NCBI RefSeq assembly: GCF_009017415.1
Contig: NC_092410.1
Span: forward strand, 3,534,001 to 3,598,000
Reading direction: 5' to 3'
DNA: 64,000 nucleotides
DNA from: Aspergillus flavus
Lineage: Eukaryota > Ascomycota > Eurotiomycetes > Eurotiales > Aspergillaceae
Shown piece after piece: positions 22,509-33,737 of the stretch. Under the pieces are notes generated by a model. That model made no database searches and was not told the origin of the DNA. It worked only from the letters and a program-made list of their open reading frames with translations. Within the stretch, counting starts at the first letter, position 1, and every line of letters begins with the position of its first letter. The translations under genes and the position numbers were made by a program.

Positions 22509-24385
22509 CTACACGACGTTGCCATATTGGTCAAAGGTCGGGTTCTCGGATCTGACACCATAGCTCTGAAAAATAAACTTGCTTTCGTGATTGAGTTCTT
22601 TTGTAAGTTTCTCTTCCACGCTGGATATATTTGCTAACGACTCCTTGAAGTAGGCGCGAGCATGTTCGAGCACATGTTTTAGGGAAGTTCTGGGTGAGGA
22701 GGATCTTCGATAATGGGAGAGCTCGAATTTGTTCCCTGGACCCTCAATAACCCTGGGTTCATGGGCTTGGACATAGATTCCGAGGTCCTTGTTAACTTGA
22801 AAGTCAACCTGCCACTGGCATGAATATTTGAGTTCATCATTTTCTGTTACTTGTCTCCAGTCATGCAGCTCCATCCAGAAATGAAGGCCTGACTCGCCCT
22901 TCATAGTGAATTGGTTGGTTCCAGGCTGGAAGCTTAGCTCCGTATCACACCATGACTTAGTCTTGCCCCAGCAATAATCAGAGGTCATAGTGGTACATTT
23001 ATGCTCATATGGCTCTATGAGATCGGTCGTAATTCTTCTTTTCTTTTCTGGATTTCTGCCTTCAAATGAAGAGTAGAACCCATGGGCCTCTTAGTAAACA
23101 ACAACGGGCAATTATTTCTACCAAGAAGACTCACCATGAATTATTATTCCACGGTCTCCAGTCGTATGTTCTACCTGCCTTCTTCCCAATGCTGAAGCTT
23201 TAGTCAGCGTCCGGACGAGCCTTTTTATTTTTTATTTTTTATTTTTTCCCCTAATACATACCTCCAATCACATTTCCACGACCAGTTGAGACCTGGCCAC
23301 TTAATCTCCACAAAGCAATGTGGACGGTCACATATCACTTCCATTTCGGCATTGTATTTCTTGAGAATAGGCAGCAGATATGCATCCCAGAATAATTGCT
23401 TAGAGATCATTCGGGTATTGTTGTTCATGGCCCTCGGATTGTTGATATCGCATGTAGTCCTCGTATCTCTGATAACTTCTAGCATATTCCTTGTATAAGC
23501 CGCAGCAACAATAGCCGCGTATCCTTGCCATTGTTTGTGCTTGTGAGAGTCACAATAGTCACAGATCCCTCGAATAACCAGGCATGGAAGCTGGTCCATG
23601 AGCCCCGCAGCTTCCATTTCAAAGCATAGAATGCCCTCCTCCTGAGCAATAGCGTCTCGTATGTTGGCATTCTTCATAACTTGATTTCCGGAAGCAATCA
23701 GGCCATAATGAATACATGGCTCCTCAGTTTCTCGCGGTACACGAGTCACCAACTGGGTCTGGTCACAAGTTGAGCAGTCAGGGTTATTATTACCCTGGTG
23801 ATCATATCGTGACTGGAACAACCAGTCTTTATCTGGGCGTGAGAACTTTTCTTTCATGTCTTGATGTTTATGAAAAATATTAGATAGGACTTTCAGAACA
23901 GGTCTTTCCCCGATCATGTGGTTACTGCGCATTTGAGATATCGCAGTTAATAGATATTGTGGAGGCTTGTTCAGTGACCCAGTGCGCTGAAAGCGTCCAT
24001 CACGAAGTGTTTTGCCATAGTCATACTGGATTACACCTCCCGATGTTGCATTTGGCATGCTGACAACCACATCACCAAGCCGAATATCAGTTTCACTAGG
24101 TACACCACCTCCAATACCTACCATTAACCCAAATTGAAGAGAGGGAAATGTGGACAGCATATGGGCAAGTATAATCGCGGCAGATGTGGTTCCATAGACC
24201 CCAGACGGCAAGCAGGCTACCACCACATTGTGGCCGTGAATAGTACCGAGAGTGTAGCCGTTGGGGTCGGACTTTGGCTGTGAGAGAGGAGGGTGGACGC
24301 TATCTAGCATGACCTTTGCGGCCGCCATTTCCAGCGGCAAGGCGCAGATCCATGCAACTGTGTAGTCACAGTGCGCGAAGGCCAT
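22509..24385 (-). CDS. Nucleoside-phosphorylase-domain (PNP_UDP_1) protein with unrecognised C-terminal domain
   Basis: The N-terminal about 330 residues are a purine/uridine phosphorylase-like (MTA/SAH nucleosidase) domain: YTVAWICALPLEMAAA, GLMVGIGGGVPS, LGDVVVS, EEGILCFEMEAAGLMD, LVIRGICDYCDSHK. Fungi use this domain at the front of NLR-like proteins, but no NACHT, ankyrin or TPR part follows here. The start is ATG 24385; the ATG 24598 upstream adds unrelated residues. Exon 1 ends at 23262. A C-terminal module (22509-23089) is rich in Trp/Cys and beta-strand-like, and unknown to me. How it joins is unclear. Option one splices 23262 to 23055 (556 aa). Option two uses a 17-nt exon, 23191-23175, then 23089 (573 aa). 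A 57-nt exon 23191-23135 with the best donor instead runs into a stop at 23015. Some form of this join, or a decayed gene, is likely. Confidence 0.72.
23221..23250. repeat. T/A-rich short tandem repeat inside intron
   Basis: About 30 bases of T runs broken by single A, roughly a 7-nt unit repeated three to four times. It lies in the first intron of the phosphorylase-domain gene, just downstream of the donor site. Confidence 0.7.
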
Positions 24386-24996
24386 TTTTGCATGTCTTGT
24401 AGATGAGCCAAAGAACGGTGGTGAACGTACTGGTGTTCGAGCGTTCGATCCACCCGATAGATAAAGTGTGATTCGGAGCACTCCAAGAGATGTCTGGATT
24501 GATGAGGCTGAAATGGAGGGGCAGGTCAGCAACGTGTACCAGACTGTCGCAACTTGGCGCCAATCAGTAATCAGTATTTTAAAAGATCTACGTTCCATAA
24601 AAAAAGCAAAGAAAGGAGATGAAAGAGAATTGAGTGTGAATTGAAGACACTCGCTCTACTGTGGAAGAGTTCAGCAGGAAGTACCATGAGATTACTCACA
24701 CTAGTTATATTAACTTATATTATCCACCGGTTGAATGAATAAGAATGCTCAACCGACCCTTCACAAGAGGCCATAGTAGGTATTTTTCCTTGAAGGCTAC
24801 CACCAGTGCTATATTGGTTGTTCAAATTGGACATGTCAATTCCCTCTTGTGGTTGGTTTTGCCGATTACGGTATGGCTTCCCGATACCTTGAGAGAAGTA
24901 ACTGTAAAGAGTAATTACAACTAAAATGGTAGCCATGTCATTATTGATATATTTATGTTCCAGTTCATCCTTCGTCTTCTATGTTCCCATGGGCAA
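24386..24996. other. Intergenic, promoter of phosphorylase-domain gene
   Basis: Contains the upstream region of the minus-strand phosphorylase-domain gene and the 3' flank of EMC1. No further gene is supported. Confidence 0.55.
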
Positions 24997-27932
24997 CTAC
25001 GATGCCTTCCAAACCTGGTTGACCTGTTTCTTCCGGACCTGTAGTAAAACATTAGCGACCCAAGCTCTGCCACGAGAAGGAGGAAACATACCATCGGAGA
25101 CAGAATGACAACTCCAATAGTCAGTGCCACGATGGTCATAAGCAATTGCAACTTCGAGAATCCCTTGCCCAGGATATCGAAAGCCTGGCTGGGTGTCGCC
25201 CGGGTACCAAAGATATCACCGCCAAAGCCGAAGATCAAACTGGTACTCTCAAGCAGCGTTGGTGCTGAGAGAACCTTCTTGATTCCAGCCACATCGCGCG
25301 CGTGAGAAAGATACCATTTGCCATCGAATTCGAGGAAGGGATTATACTTGAACAGGCCCTCTTCGATCTCTGTAGGGGTCGGGTCACGGCCGATGGGCCG
25401 GCGGGCGTCCAGCACGGGGCGAGGGATGCCAATCAGCGAGTTCGTCGAGGGGAGTGTGCAAAGGAGCTGGCGGGTGGTGATGCCCTGACGGGTTTGGGTA
25501 ACGGCCATGTGGGAAATCGGTTCTGGGATGATGAAGGACTGCGACACTACATGTGGGAGCGGCAGTGCGTCAAGGCTTGAGTAGTTGGATGCGGCACCCA
25601 GTGGCCCACGGTCATTAGGGATCGAAGACTCATACAGCTCGGAAATCACCAATTGGTAGCCTTTGGCGTCCGATGGGTGGACGACATCACCCCAGAAAGA
25701 GTATGCGAACCAGTTCTCGGACATGGCTGAGGTAATTGGCTGGGTGGTGTCGACACCATTTTGGGTGCTAGCATGTAGGATCTTGCCAGAAATTCCATCC
25801 AACAGGTAGAAAGTAGCTGACTTATCGCCAACGGCGGTTGCGAGAATCAAGTTAGGGTTCAGATACTTGTACAGAACCGATCGATCGCCCAAGACCTTGC
25901 CAATTGATGCTACAGGATCATGAGCTGGTCGGGAGGTGGCATGGATGACTCTCTCACCCTGTGGCGGTAGGAACTCCCAGACGGGGGTCTTGTTGTTGTT
26001 GGCGCTCCAGCCCAGCACACGACCATTGCCTAGGGTGACAAAGAACCCAGGAAGATCCACAGAATCAACGGGAGTACCGTTCTCGTTAATTCCAACAACA
26101 AGGGGCGCAGGAGAGTCATTAAGCACAGCGACAGAACGGAGCTTGGTAGTAGCCGGAGTGCGCTTGATGATTTCTCCAGAGGCGGCGTTCAATGTAACCG
26201 AGCTGCCATCATCTGTGTAGACAGTGGCAAGACCTGGTTGAGTGACCACTGCAACAGGAGCCCAAGTTTCGGCCTCCGCGGCCTTTACACCCCAAGAAAC
26301 GGCGCCGTGGTTTCCACCATCGAGCGAATAGACACGCCCATTCTCAGTAGCAACGATAACTTGTCTCGAGATGCCGAAACTATCCAGGTTTGAAACCTCA
26401 TCGGTCACGAAACTGGTGAGGATGCGCTTTGGCAGATCTTTTAGCCACTCAGGAAGATGTTCGAGGTCTTTGATGTGGCGCCTGACACGATGCGCGTACG
26501 CTGCGAAAAGGCTCTCATGACCCTCAACCTCAAGCTGGTGAGCCAGCTCCTCCTGGTATTCCTCCTCAGCCCAGTTGGCAGCCAAAGCGCCAGCCAAAGC
26601 CTCGTATCTAGTCCATTCAGGCTGACCATTTCGGAGTAATTGCCAGTCGCCCGACTCCAAAGCAGCAGCCGATCGCACCGCGACGCTATCGCCCTTCGGG
26701 ACAACTTCTGACACTGCATGTAGCGCGCGCTCCATTGGAGGGGACTGAAGAGGCCACCTCCCCAAGATGGCATGAGAGACAGAAGATACAACAGTCATTT
26801 CCGACTGCGTGATCCGAGTAAAGTAAACATTTGCATCCTTGGTACTTGTGGAGAAGGCAGACCAGCCTTCCAAGCGAGGAAGATTGTAAGCTTTAGTTAC
26901 AACTGCGGATTGCAAGTTGACGTGGTAAACCTCAGCCCATGATGCGGATTGCGTTTGGTAATGAACCAGAAAATGAGGCAACGAGTTGAGTTTCTTCGGA
27001 GCATGAACGGTGATGGAACGAAGCTCCTCGCCACTGGTGTTATCGATGTTGATGGTGCTAACCTGCTTCGTACCAATAACGTTGACTTTGAGTGCCTTCT
27101 GAGCCTTATCCGTCCAGACAATCAGAGGGGAGGCGGTGTTTGCGCCCACAAAAAGCACAGACTCGGGCCCGGAAATGTCACCTTCCAAGTTCAGGGTCAA
27201 TTGCTGGTTCTGACGACCGGTCAAGAGGTCCATAGATGTAACCTTGATCTTATAACCCTTCAGGAGAGCCGACTGCAGAGAGATATAGAAAACGTCGGTG
27301 ACGGAGGACGAGACTTGGAATGGGAGATCGCCACTAGAAGAGTGCCCACCAAACGTCAGTACTGGAGACGAACCAGGCTATCTGGGATCGAACCTTTCAT
27401 CTTTGTATTCCCACTTGACCTTGCCTGAATCACCATCTAGCCTTCTGACAACACCCGCCTTGCCTCCGAAAAGCGCAATCGTGTCTTTAGCGGTCGAAGG
27501 TGAAGCGGCGTCCTCTAGCTCCAGCAGCTCAAGGTCTGCTACAAGCTCACCGGAAAACCAGCTCTCCCAAATCAATTTACCATCCAGAGCGCTCCATGAT
27601 GACAAATAGTCGCCCGCTGCGCTAACCAGAGCATTGGTCCCATCGGAAGCGCGTAAAAGACCGTTGTCAGCGGCTGCGGATCGGGAGACATTTTGCCTCC
27701 AGACCACCGAGCCGTCCCTCGGATTTACTGCACCAAGGAGCAATTTCTCGGACAAAGTGTAGAGTAGGGACGCATCAGAGGAGGACGAAGGCTTGAGGAA
27801 GAAGGTCGAATGGGCCGAAGGAGTACCGAGTAGAGCATGGTGGAAATCGATATGGTCGACCTCGTCGCGATAGATAGCCAGCGCTGAGGGAACGCACGAG
27901 GCGAGCAGAAGAAGCGTCGCCTGTAGCCGCAT
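24997..27932 (-). CDS. emc1: ER membrane protein complex subunit 1 (EMC1)
   Basis: Largest subunit of the ER membrane protein complex, an insertase for tail-anchored and multipass proteins. Three exons: 27932-27394, 27333-25092 and 25038-24997, giving 940 residues, close to the family length. The ATG 27932 gives a clear signal peptide (MRLQATLLLLASCVPSALA). The luminal part has PQQ/WD-like propeller repeats (GSVVWRQ, GKLIWESW, SGKVKWEY). The conserved DUF1620 region lies near the C-terminus (GQTRQGITTRQLL-like block and RRPIGRDPTPTE). It ends with one transmembrane helix (LLMTIVALTIGVVILSPM) and a short basic tail VRKKQVNQVWKAS on the 14-codon last exon. The first donor is an unusual GTTCGA, but phase and domain continuity support it. 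Confidence 0.95.
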
Positions 27933-28300
27933 GGTTATTACCTCGACAGAAAACTGGTCATGGGGTCGCGAAGGATGAATTGGAAATGAAAGTATGACCT
28001 GCTGTAATGTTGTTCGGGATTCCCTGTTGGTCAAGGCTGCGGGCGGTGATCTCAACTGACGCTAGTGGAGCTATTAATCAATAAAGCAAACATATCAAAC
28101 TTGTTGGTCCAACCATTAAATACATAAAGCTTTAATATTCCATTTTGGATTACTATACTCCGCACTTTCGCTGACTATATAATACAATTTTTTCGATTTA
28201 TATATACAACTCGCTGCTAGTAATTGATGCGGCCACGTATACGCCTAAATGACACCAACATAATAAGACAGATTGGATGAAAGAAGGACAGAAAATAATT
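27933..28300. other. Intergenic, EMC1 promoter
   Basis: Short AT-rich spacer containing the EMC1 upstream region and the 3' flank of the DUF1479 gene. No gene is seen. Confidence 0.6.
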
Positions 28301-29792
28301 TCATGGCTGACCAAAGCATGCCTTGTTAGCAGCTTCAACAACCTGCTTTTCGCCCTCACTCATATCAGGGGTAACCTCCCATGGCTTATTGCCAAGGCCC
28401 ATAGCGCGCAAGCCCTCGGGGTTGATCGAGTTCCAATCAAGTGCTCCCTTGAAGCCGCTCTCGCCGGGTCCACCAGCACCTGGGAAATCCCAAGGCGGGG
28501 AGTAAGTTTGAGCTGCCTGGCGTTGCTTGAGCAGATAATCCACATTCATGTCGCACATGGGAGTGGCAGGGATGTAGAGTACACTTGAGTCTCCTTTGCC
28601 CTTATGTTCCTTATCAACAGAGTGCAGAGAGTCACAGTGCCAAGCGACGTAGTCACCAGGTCCGACCTCGGGCACCGACACCATAGTGCTTTCAAGCTCC
28701 AGGTGCGGATGGGTGACGGGGTTGTATTCTTGGCAAGCGCCAGGAACAGATCCAGGGAAAGTAGCATCCAATGCGGGCTGCAGCGTTTGAGTATCAAAGA
28801 ATGGTCTGAGAATGGTATAGGCAGTGCTGTGAACAATCATGGGACACACATGTAGTGAGCCCTCGCCCGGGGCTGTTTGTGACATGGAAAGCCATCCTTG
28901 GAAGAATCTCAGCATGGAGCAGGCGCCAGCACCGTTGTACAAGTCCATCTTGGCCGAGACACGATGCTTTGCATCCCATGGGTCGTATTCCTCCCATTTA
29001 CCCTCGAGGATCTTGGTGTAAACCCGGGAATACTCAGGGTCTTCCCACCGTTCAAGCGAGCCACCATCAATATGGGGGCCAAGAGTGAACTTGGAATCAC
29101 CAGGCATGCGGATCCGGAGTCGATCAGCGTATGTAAGAGGGTTTCGGGTGGAGATTTTCGTTTTGGGGTCAGATGAATGCCACAAACGCTGCAAGAAGCG
29201 CTGTGTATCGAGCATATTAGGGTGCGCCCGGGCTTCCGCCTGTGATTGAGTCCAATACAACTCGTATACTGCAGGTGAATCTGGTGGGAATGCCTTCACA
29301 CGCTCTTTGTTGGCAGCAACGTAGTCTTCGACGCGCTCCTTATACTCTCTAGCCATTCCACGAGATAGCACATTTCTGACTACTACGGTTCCGCGGTGAC
29401 GGATTTCCGCAAGGACTTTCTCTGGTACATTTCCAGAAACAACGTCCGCATAATCCACGGAGGGAATAATCTGAGGTAAAGTTAGTGACCCTATCCACGT
29501 AAGGCATCACCACTTAGACATTGAGACATACATCGCTTCCTTTTGACTTGATCTTATCAACTTCCTCTTCTAAGCTGGGGAGTAGTCGCTTCCAGCTTTG
29601 CTTCAGCACTTCTTCGTTTTTCTCGAAGTATTGTGATTTTAAATCCTTGAACCGCGGTGGCAGAGGCTCTGGTTTGTAGTCTGGTCTCAAACTAGGAAAA
29701 ACGCTTGAAATATCTCCCGCCGCCTTGGTTGTTTGAGCGGAAGTGGAGGCAGCCCGAACTGCAGATCGGGAGAGAAGTCGTGACATTGCCAT
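28301..29792 (-). CDS. DUF1479 (YbiU-like) Fe(II)/2-oxoglutarate dioxygenase-like protein
   Basis: Member of the DUF1479 family, whose fold is that of Fe(II)/2-oxoglutarate-dependent oxygenases; substrates are largely unknown. Two exons: 29792-29532 and 29470-28301, giving 476 residues, a typical length. The facial-triad H-x-D is visible in LGPHIDGG (H220, D222), and a distal histidine lies in DYVAWHCDSLHSVD. The beta core also shows VVRNVLSRG and TYADRLRIRMPG. The first 30 residues are rich in Arg, Ser and Ala with no acidic residue (MAMSRLLSRSAVRAAS), suggesting a mitochondrial presequence (inference). It shares a 756-bp divergent upstream region with the DUF3632 gene. Confidence 0.93.
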
Positions 29793-30548
29793 ATTGTACA
29801 GATCTGTTTGAGCTACAGAAATACCTGGCTTTCTCCATTTTGACGATGGGGTCTTTGCGACTTTATATGGCTCCCAATTACCCCAGGGCTAAGTACATAT
29901 GCGGAGAAACTTTCGGTAACACCGAAAACGGAAGTCGGCCCGATTACGATGTTAGGAAAACAACCGCCAAACCGATGTACTCCGATGAATCCAACCTAAT
30001 TCATGCGTTGTGATTGGCAGAGAAAAGCTTTAATGATATTGGTTAGATCCTTTCTGCTACGTATTCTGGCAATATGTTCACCGCTTATTGTTCTCAATAC
30101 CATTATCCTGGTGACGTCTGCACCAGTCCGGGGCTTATAATACTTATACCGTCGAAGGAAACACTGGCAGTTTTATATAGTCTGGTCTGAGTGTGACCTT
30201 TTCGGGCTCTAGGCCACTTCGCTTCGGAAAAGCTAAAAGCGGGAAATTCTTCGCTAGCTCTGGAAACGAAAAGTACGGCCTCTCGAGTATATATCAAGAT
30301 TCAAGTTATCCCTACCAGCAGGGATCACAACGTGCATAAGCAAACCCCTGCGTCAGTTCCTAGTAGAAGCCGTTACTGCTGACCCCGCCTCACGTAGGCA
30401 TACACGATCGTACGTTGCTGCCTGTACATAAAGCCCTAAGACAACGTTCCATTTCTTCCCTCGCCCCCCCCTTGAATAGAAACAAGAACAAGCAAGCATA
30501 TTCTTCTGCTGTTATTATAGATCCTATAACCTTAAACCGTAACACGCC
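29793..30548. promoter_or_regulatory. Divergent promoter region (DUF1479 / DUF3632)
   Basis: Head-to-head upstream region between a minus-strand dioxygenase-like gene and a plus-strand DUF3632 gene. No gene is seen. No specific operator can be named. Confidence 0.45.
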
Positions 30549-31454
30549 ATGTCCTCCTTCGAAGACCAGATACGCAGTCGACAAAGGTTCGCCCTTGATC
30601 ATATAGCTGCTATTGATACTGAGCGGGAATCGAACGGCTATAACAATGACAACAAATTCTGGCACCAATCAAGACTATTTATGCAAAATATATCCAGTCG
30701 TTACACCAAGTCCGACCTCCCAATAGATTTCTACGAGTATGACATGCGAGAACTATGGTACATGATCATTCAAGGTGCCAAAATCACAGATGCCAAACAC
30801 CCCGCTCAGGATCGCCTAGCAGGCCAAATCCTGCACGCCCGAGAGATGGGCGTTTTACATCGCATGAGTGCAACCTCAGGAGTTGAAGAGGAAGCCTCAA
30901 CCTCCAAGGGGAAGATTTGGGTCGATCTACCTTTCCTTACGCAGGAGTTTCAAGTGGCATGGAACGCAGCCGACAAATTACCGGCGAAACAGCGGCAGAA
31001 CCTCAGCGCCTTCATAGCCCGTCTCAGCGCTTGGGGCGTGTGTGGCTCCGAATTGTGTGTTTGTGCTCTTTCAATTTTTAGGGATACATTCGAGACGCGT
31101 AGGCCGTTGACTGCAACCGACGACCAGCAGGGCAATAGCTTGCTGCCCATCGCTGATCTGCTACCAGCAGCGGTTGCCTGGTTTGAGCTATGTGGTTACA
31201 AGATTGAAAACCTTTGTCTCTCGGGTCACGGATTTGAGTCCTCGACTCTTGGTGAGCTTGCTAGAGAAGCACAAGTTGTGCCGGATACCGGTTTTAGCAC
31301 TTCGAGATGGCTCTTTTGGAGGCGACGTCTGGAGGAGATCAGCCATTGTGACCATGCGGAGATGGCTGCTTTGGCACAGTGGGGTGTGAGGGTCATGCAG
31401 TGTTGGGGTGAGAGAATTTTAGCCATTGATAACAGCAATAACCAAGGCAAATAA
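30549..31454 (+). CDS. DUF3632 family protein
   Basis: Fungus-specific protein with the DUF3632 architecture: an alpha-helical soluble protein of 301 residues in a single exon. The recognisable core is WVDLPFLTQEFQVAWNAADKLPAKQRQNLSAFIARLSAWGVCGSEL, and a second helical half begins at LPIADLLPAAVAWFELCGYKIENLC. There is no signal peptide or membrane segment. No function is established for the family. The ATG 30549 follows an AACACGCC leader and is the first in frame. Neighbours suggest possible co-regulation with the divergent DUF1479 gene, but this is only positional. Confidence 0.88.
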   Translation: MSSFEDQIRSRQRFALDHIAAIDTERESNGYNNDNKFWHQSRLFMQNISSRYTKSDLPIDFYEYDMRELWYMIIQGAKITDAKHPAQDRLAGQILHAREMGVLHRMSATSGVEEEASTSKGKIWVDLPFLTQEFQVAWNAADKLPAKQRQNLSAFIARLSAWGVCGSELCVCALSIFRDTFETRRPLTATDDQQGNSLLPIADLLPAAVAWFELCGYKIENLCLSGHGFESSTLGELAREAQVVPDTGFSTSRWLFWRRRLEEISHCDHAEMAALAQWGVRVMQCWGERILAIDNSNNQGK

Positions 31455-32090
31455 GCACTCAGGGTAGTATCGAGATTATCCTGTAACCTGTTACCGTTGT
31501 TGCTTAAAATATCTCAACCGATTGTGTTTACTGACTTTAAGTAGGAAATGGCTGACTCTCTATAATAATTCTAAGACAATCACTTGGGGTCTGATAGATT
31601 ATCTTAAATAACAATCTTCAGTTTAGCTCTATACCTATATGTATATGTCTATATATTTTTTTATTTCATTTCAAAATAAACATAGACTGGTATAATAGAG
31701 AATATGAGATCTATATAGAAAATGGCTACAAACAGCATAGCTAGAGTATAATAGAAGAGAGAAAGAACTAGTTTCATTATTCATCCGGACAGCTAGACAG
31801 ATTAGGCATTAGATCTGGCTCGGACACGCTAGACTCATGATGAGATGGCCGAAGGCCAACTAGCGTTATCTCGCTGGGAGGGAAGCTGGAGGGGACGGGC
31901 TAAGGAGGGAATCCGGGTTGATGCTGAACGGAGGAGAAGATAACTGGCAGACTCCCTTCATTTCAGTGACCTGATACTGTACTGGATAGCTTTAGTCAGT
32001 GGGGCTGTTTTTGGTTTTCTACGAATTCCTGGAAAGAGAAATGTCCTCATTCGATATCTTTACTCCCAGTTTCATGCACAAGGCGAACTC
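31455..32090. other. Convergent 3' flanks
   Basis: AT-rich convergent spacer between the DUF3632 and MFS genes. No gene is seen. Confidence 0.6.
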
Positions 32091-33737
32091 TCAATTGCTA
32101 GCCTCCTGTACTGGTACATAGTGAAGGTGGGGCCGGACAAACAAGAACAGTGGTAAGGATAGGCCAGCTAAAGTGGAAGCCACTATAAACGGAAGCCCAG
32201 TGTACTCCGTCCCGAACTTCAATCCCAAAGTGAAGGCACCTGAATATATAGGGCCTACCAAAGAAGTGCTCAAGACATGGAGAATAGTAAAGATAGAGTA
32301 GACAACACTGATATCATCTGGAGAAATGACCATTGTCACAAGAGACCGCAGTGCTGATTGAAGCCCTCCCCCCGTCGACATCAGGATGACTCCTAGAAAG
32401 GTATAGCTTAGTGATAGCCCCGGGATATAGAGGGGAAGGTAGGCATACCTATGATGGCAACAGGTATAGAAACGCCAATTCCGAGAAGCAAACTCCCGAA
32501 ACTAAGCATAGTCGTGCTAGCAATGGATATCGTAAAATCCGCCGCGTATGCATTCATCCTGAAACGAGCTAAGAGCATGGTACTGATACGCGGAAGAAGG
32601 ATAATCAGGAACACAAACTGGACAGCCTCTCCTAGAGCCCACAGATAGTTGGCCTGCTCATGATGTCAGCCGCTTAACTCCTATTCTTCGATTGAGAACG
32701 GACTCAACACATACCTGGGCGAATTCCCAGCTATACCGTTTCGAGATGTAAAGCAACAGGACCATAGCAAGCGAATCTTCGCAGAGCTCACCCAAAAATG
32801 ACATCGCTAATAATACGATGAGCGAAAAGTTTCCGTAGACAACCTTTGTCCCTTCCTGGAGTTGCTTTGCCACCAAAGCGAGACGAGATCGAACAGTAGC
32901 ATGTTTGCTGCTATGGGATTCCTCTTGGTTCAAGGTACCCATACTACGCGCATTATGTTGTCCCGGATCCAACATGGTGTTCTCATTTAGAGAATTCTCA
33001 ATGGCGGGGTTCGGCGCATATGGGACGGCAAACATTGCGAGAAGAATGCAGAGCAATCCTAGAAGCCACGGCACCCACGCATTACGGGTCATGAGGAACG
33101 AGCTCACGAGTTGGGCCAGGATGGCCGCTGCAATTGCCATGGCGCGGATAACAAAAAAGGTTGATGTCCGCGTTTCAGGCGTGGTCACCTCTGCGGCCAA
33201 TAAATGTACAATAGTAGTGATGATTGCAGGACCACCGCCGATGATTTCAAATAAGGGGGCCAGTAGGATGAGACGGATCGGAACCAAGTCTGAGAACCAG
33301 CAGATGAGACAGCTCCATGCCTCTTCACACAGGACTCCAGCTAACGCCAATTTCAAGGAAAGGCAGCGGCCATATCGTTCAGCGAAAATACTCCACGGAA
33401 TAACAAGAACGGCTATCCAAGCGTTACATTTGATCAGTTAGCATAGACACGGAATATAGCACGTTGAAGGTTATTAAGATGTACTCGGTAGTGCCCCTAA
33501 TAATCTCTCCGTGCCCTTGAGGAAGGCTAGTTCCTCTTGGACAGCCTTGCTTTTGCACCCTTCCCTTGCTGGCGTGTCCTTCGAATTCCATGGCAGCATA
33601 CGGTGGCAGATAATGGTCTCATAGATCTGGGTTCGTGGGGCTTGTTGGATATTTTCTCCTAGAAAAAAGAGAAAGGCCGTCAGGTAAAGCAAAAGAAGCA
33701 TGCGCTTCGACCGCGTGTTGTCAATTTCATGAGACAT
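32091..33737 (-). CDS. MFS transporter (12 predicted helices)
   Basis: Major facilitator superfamily membrane protein. Exons: 33737-33485, 33412-32715, 32653-32449 and 32392-32091, joining in phase to 485 residues. Helices include RMLLLLYLTAFLFFLGENI at the N-terminus and paired segments such as LILLAPLFEIIGGGPAIITTIVH and AWVPWLLGLLCILLAMFAV. A motif-A-like loop AERYGRCLSLKLALA follows helix 2 after the first intron. A long hydrophilic central loop (about residues 200-240) separates the halves. The family resembles the fungal MFS proteins related to proton-coupled folate/thymic transporters, but the substrate is unknown. Divergent from a short-chain dehydrogenase 1.75 kb away. Confidence 0.9.

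Noticed and set aside
24385..24598. Upstream ATG of the phosphorylase-domain gene
   Set aside because: The 71 extra residues are unrelated to the domain, which begins right after ATG 24385.
32905..33441. 178-codon + strand frame opposite the MFS gene
   Set aside because: Antisense shadow, basic and low in structure; the minus-strand MFS exons are continuous and in phase.
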